Part shown: positions 62,728 to 64,000 of the stretch, piece after piece | Layout of the letters: each line of letters begins with the position of its first letter | Numbering within the stretch: the first letter of the stretch is position 1 | From: an uncultured Oscillospiraceae bacterium | GTDB taxonomy: Bacteria > Bacillota > Clostridia > Oscillospirales > Oscillospiraceae | Length of the DNA stretch: 64,000 bases | Assembly: GCA_947627325.1 (NCBI GenBank) | Contig: CANQVO010000004.1 | Span: 1 to 64,000, forward strand | Direction: 5' to 3' | Notes under the pieces: generated by a model | The model's input: only the letters and a program-made list of their open reading frames with translations | The model's database searches: none | What the model was told of the DNA's origin: nothing | Made by a program: the position numbers and the translations under genes

Positions 62728-64000
62728 ATGAAAATGAAACAGGTTCTTTCCCTCATCCTCATCTGCGGTCTGCTGGCGGCGTCGCTCACCGGCTGCGTCA
62801 CCAACGTCACCGGGGGCCTGGACGGCCAGACGCCCACCGGGGACGGCGGGTCGGCGGTCACGCCGGACGTGGTGGAGGACAAGACCGACCTGACCGAGCA
62901 CGTGGGCATTCGGGTCAACTACGCCGCCGGGAACAAGTCCCGGACCATCACCTACAACCAGGAGTCCCCCCTGACCCTGCCCGACGGCACGGTGGTCATC
63001 GCCGGGATGCTCAAGCCCACCTGGTCCTACCTGGAGACCGCCCTCAACTGCGACATCACCGACGTGACCCTCCAGGACCAGAAGGCCAGCGAGATGATCG
63101 ACACCGGCTCCACCACCAACTTCGCCGACGCCAACCTCTTTGGGGGGAACTCCATCGCGGAGGACCTGATGTACTACGGCACCGAGGGGAAGTTCGTGGA
63201 CTTGGGCGAGATGATGGCCCAGGGCTACCTGCCCAACTTCCAGCGGTATCTCAACGAGAATCCCGATATCCGGGACGCCATCACCGCCTATGACGGGAAC
63301 ATCTACTACGCCCCCTACATCGCCGAGCTGGACACCTTCGCCCGGGTCTTCAACATCCGGGAGTCCTGGGTGACCAAGCTGTTGGACGCGGACGGCGCGG
63401 CCTACGACACCGGCGTGGACCTGACCACCTACTACGGCGGCTTCTACGTGGGCGACAACGTCCGCGCCGGGGACAACGGCGGCACGGTGACCCCCAAGGA
63501 GGGGGTGGAGATCACCAAGCGGACCGACCAGAGCATCATCGAGCTCCAAAACGCCCTGGCGGTCAAAAACGGCCAGACGCTGACCGAGACCTTTGTCCAG
63601 TACATCCGGGACAACTACGACTACGACCGGCCCTCCCAGCTCTTCCTGGGGGAGAAGGCGGCCTATGATATCGACGAGCTCATCGCCCTGATGCGCTGTA
63701 TCAAGGCCAATCCCGGCTATCTCACCGACGGCCGGGCGTCGGTGGTGTGGCCCATGTTCACCCGCCAGTCCTCCTACCGGGAGGACCTGCTGCGCCTGTC
63801 CACCTACTTCGGCGGCGTCAAGTGCCACAGCGCCGACTCCTACGGCTCCCGCTGGTACATCGACGAGAACGGCGACGTGCAGTACACCTACTCCACCGAG
63901 GGGATGTACAACGTGCTTCGCTACCTGTCCCAGATGGAGGCGGAGGGGCTGATCTACTCCGACTGCTACGACCTCACCAACAAGACCAACTTCCGCAGCA
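62728..64000 (+). CDS. Solute-binding lipoprotein of the Lpl-type transporter (partial, runs off the window)
   Basis: The first ~424 codons are present. A lipoprotein signal peptide (MKMKQVLSLILICGLLAASL, lipobox LTGC) is followed by a Gly/Asp-rich linker and a family-1 binding-protein fold, with AYDGNIYYAPYIAELDTFARVFNIR. It captures an oligosaccharide or similar solute for the two permeases. The 3' end is beyond 64000. GGAGG precedes the ATG. Confidence 0.9.
   Translation, partial: MKMKQVLSLILICGLLAASLTGCVTNVTGGLDGQTPTGDGGSAVTPDVVEDKTDLTEHVGIRVNYAAGNKSRTITYNQESPLTLPDGTVVIAGMLKPTWSYLETALNCDITDVTLQDQKASEMIDTGSTTNFADANLFGGNSIAEDLMYYGTEGKFVDLGEMMAQGYLPNFQRYLNENPDIRDAITAYDGNIYYAPYIAELDTFARVFNIRESWVTKLLDADGAAYDTGVDLTTYYGGFYVGDNVRAGDNGGTVTPKEGVEITKRTDQSIIELQNALAVKNGQTLTETFVQYIRDNYDYDRPSQLFLGEKAAYDIDELIALMRCIKANPGYLTDGRASVVWPMFTRQSSYREDLLRLSTYFGGVKCHSADSYGSRWYIDENGDVQYTYSTEGMYNVLRYLSQMEAEGLIYSDCYDLTNKTNFRS

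Overview
The window is 64 kb of GC-rich chromosome around the replication origin of a low-branching Firmicute. The markers are Noc and ParB with parS sites, RemB, the RicT-type PSP1 protein, a YtvI-like membrane protein, CIRCE-controlled groESL and LexA boxes of the Gram-positive type. High GC together with these genes and S-layer homology proteins suggests a gut member of the Oscillospiraceae (Flavonifractor/Oscillibacter/Lawsonibacter-like). That placement is inferred from gene content and composition, not from a search.

Layout. 1-777 holds two inverted copies of a structured non-coding repeat. 778-7177 (minus strand) is the classical block glmU-like, prs, pth, mfd. 7412-24121 (plus strand) carries a CofE-like protein, an HD protein, noc, parA, parB and a coupled coiled-coil membrane protein, serS, mscL, rsmG, a MinD-like ATPase, a methylglyoxal-synthase-like protein, hisS, an SLH/parvulin protein, a tandem array of two-hairpin repeats leading into aspS, and a YcdB/SLH surface protein. 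A minus-strand 42-residue membrane protein under LexA boxes lies between aspS and that surface protein. 24144-30651 is dnaA, oriC, dnaN, rlbA, recF, remB, gyrB. It is followed in the same direction by rpmH, rnpA, yidD, yidC, khpB (30.7-34.0 kb), a block that is divergent from dnaA in Bacillus. 34.0-47.1 kb holds an Orn/Lys/Arg-type decarboxylase, holB, ricT, an ABC-F ATPase, metG, gyrA, rnhA, an HD protein and the YtvI-like protein. 47.2-51.0 kb (minus) holds a small membrane protein, htrA and thrS. 51.2-59.7 kb holds recJ, rsh, a racemase, an RlmL-like methyltransferase and groESL. 59.8-64.0 kb is an IclR regulator divergent from an Lpl-type sugar ABC transporter cut by the window end.

Most genes are housekeeping: replication initiation, segregation, aminoacylation, the stringent response and protein folding. 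The unusual material is mainly between genes: the tandem covarying RNA-like array before aspS, the SOS-controlled micro-protein, the structured inverted repeats at the left end, and a long palindromic element between groES and groEL. Three genes look catalytically or structurally altered: a GlmU without a recognisable uridylyltransferase site, a methylglyoxal-synthase homologue lacking the catalytic aspartate, and a MinD without its membrane-targeting helix. No rRNA, tRNA, CRISPR array or transposase was seen.
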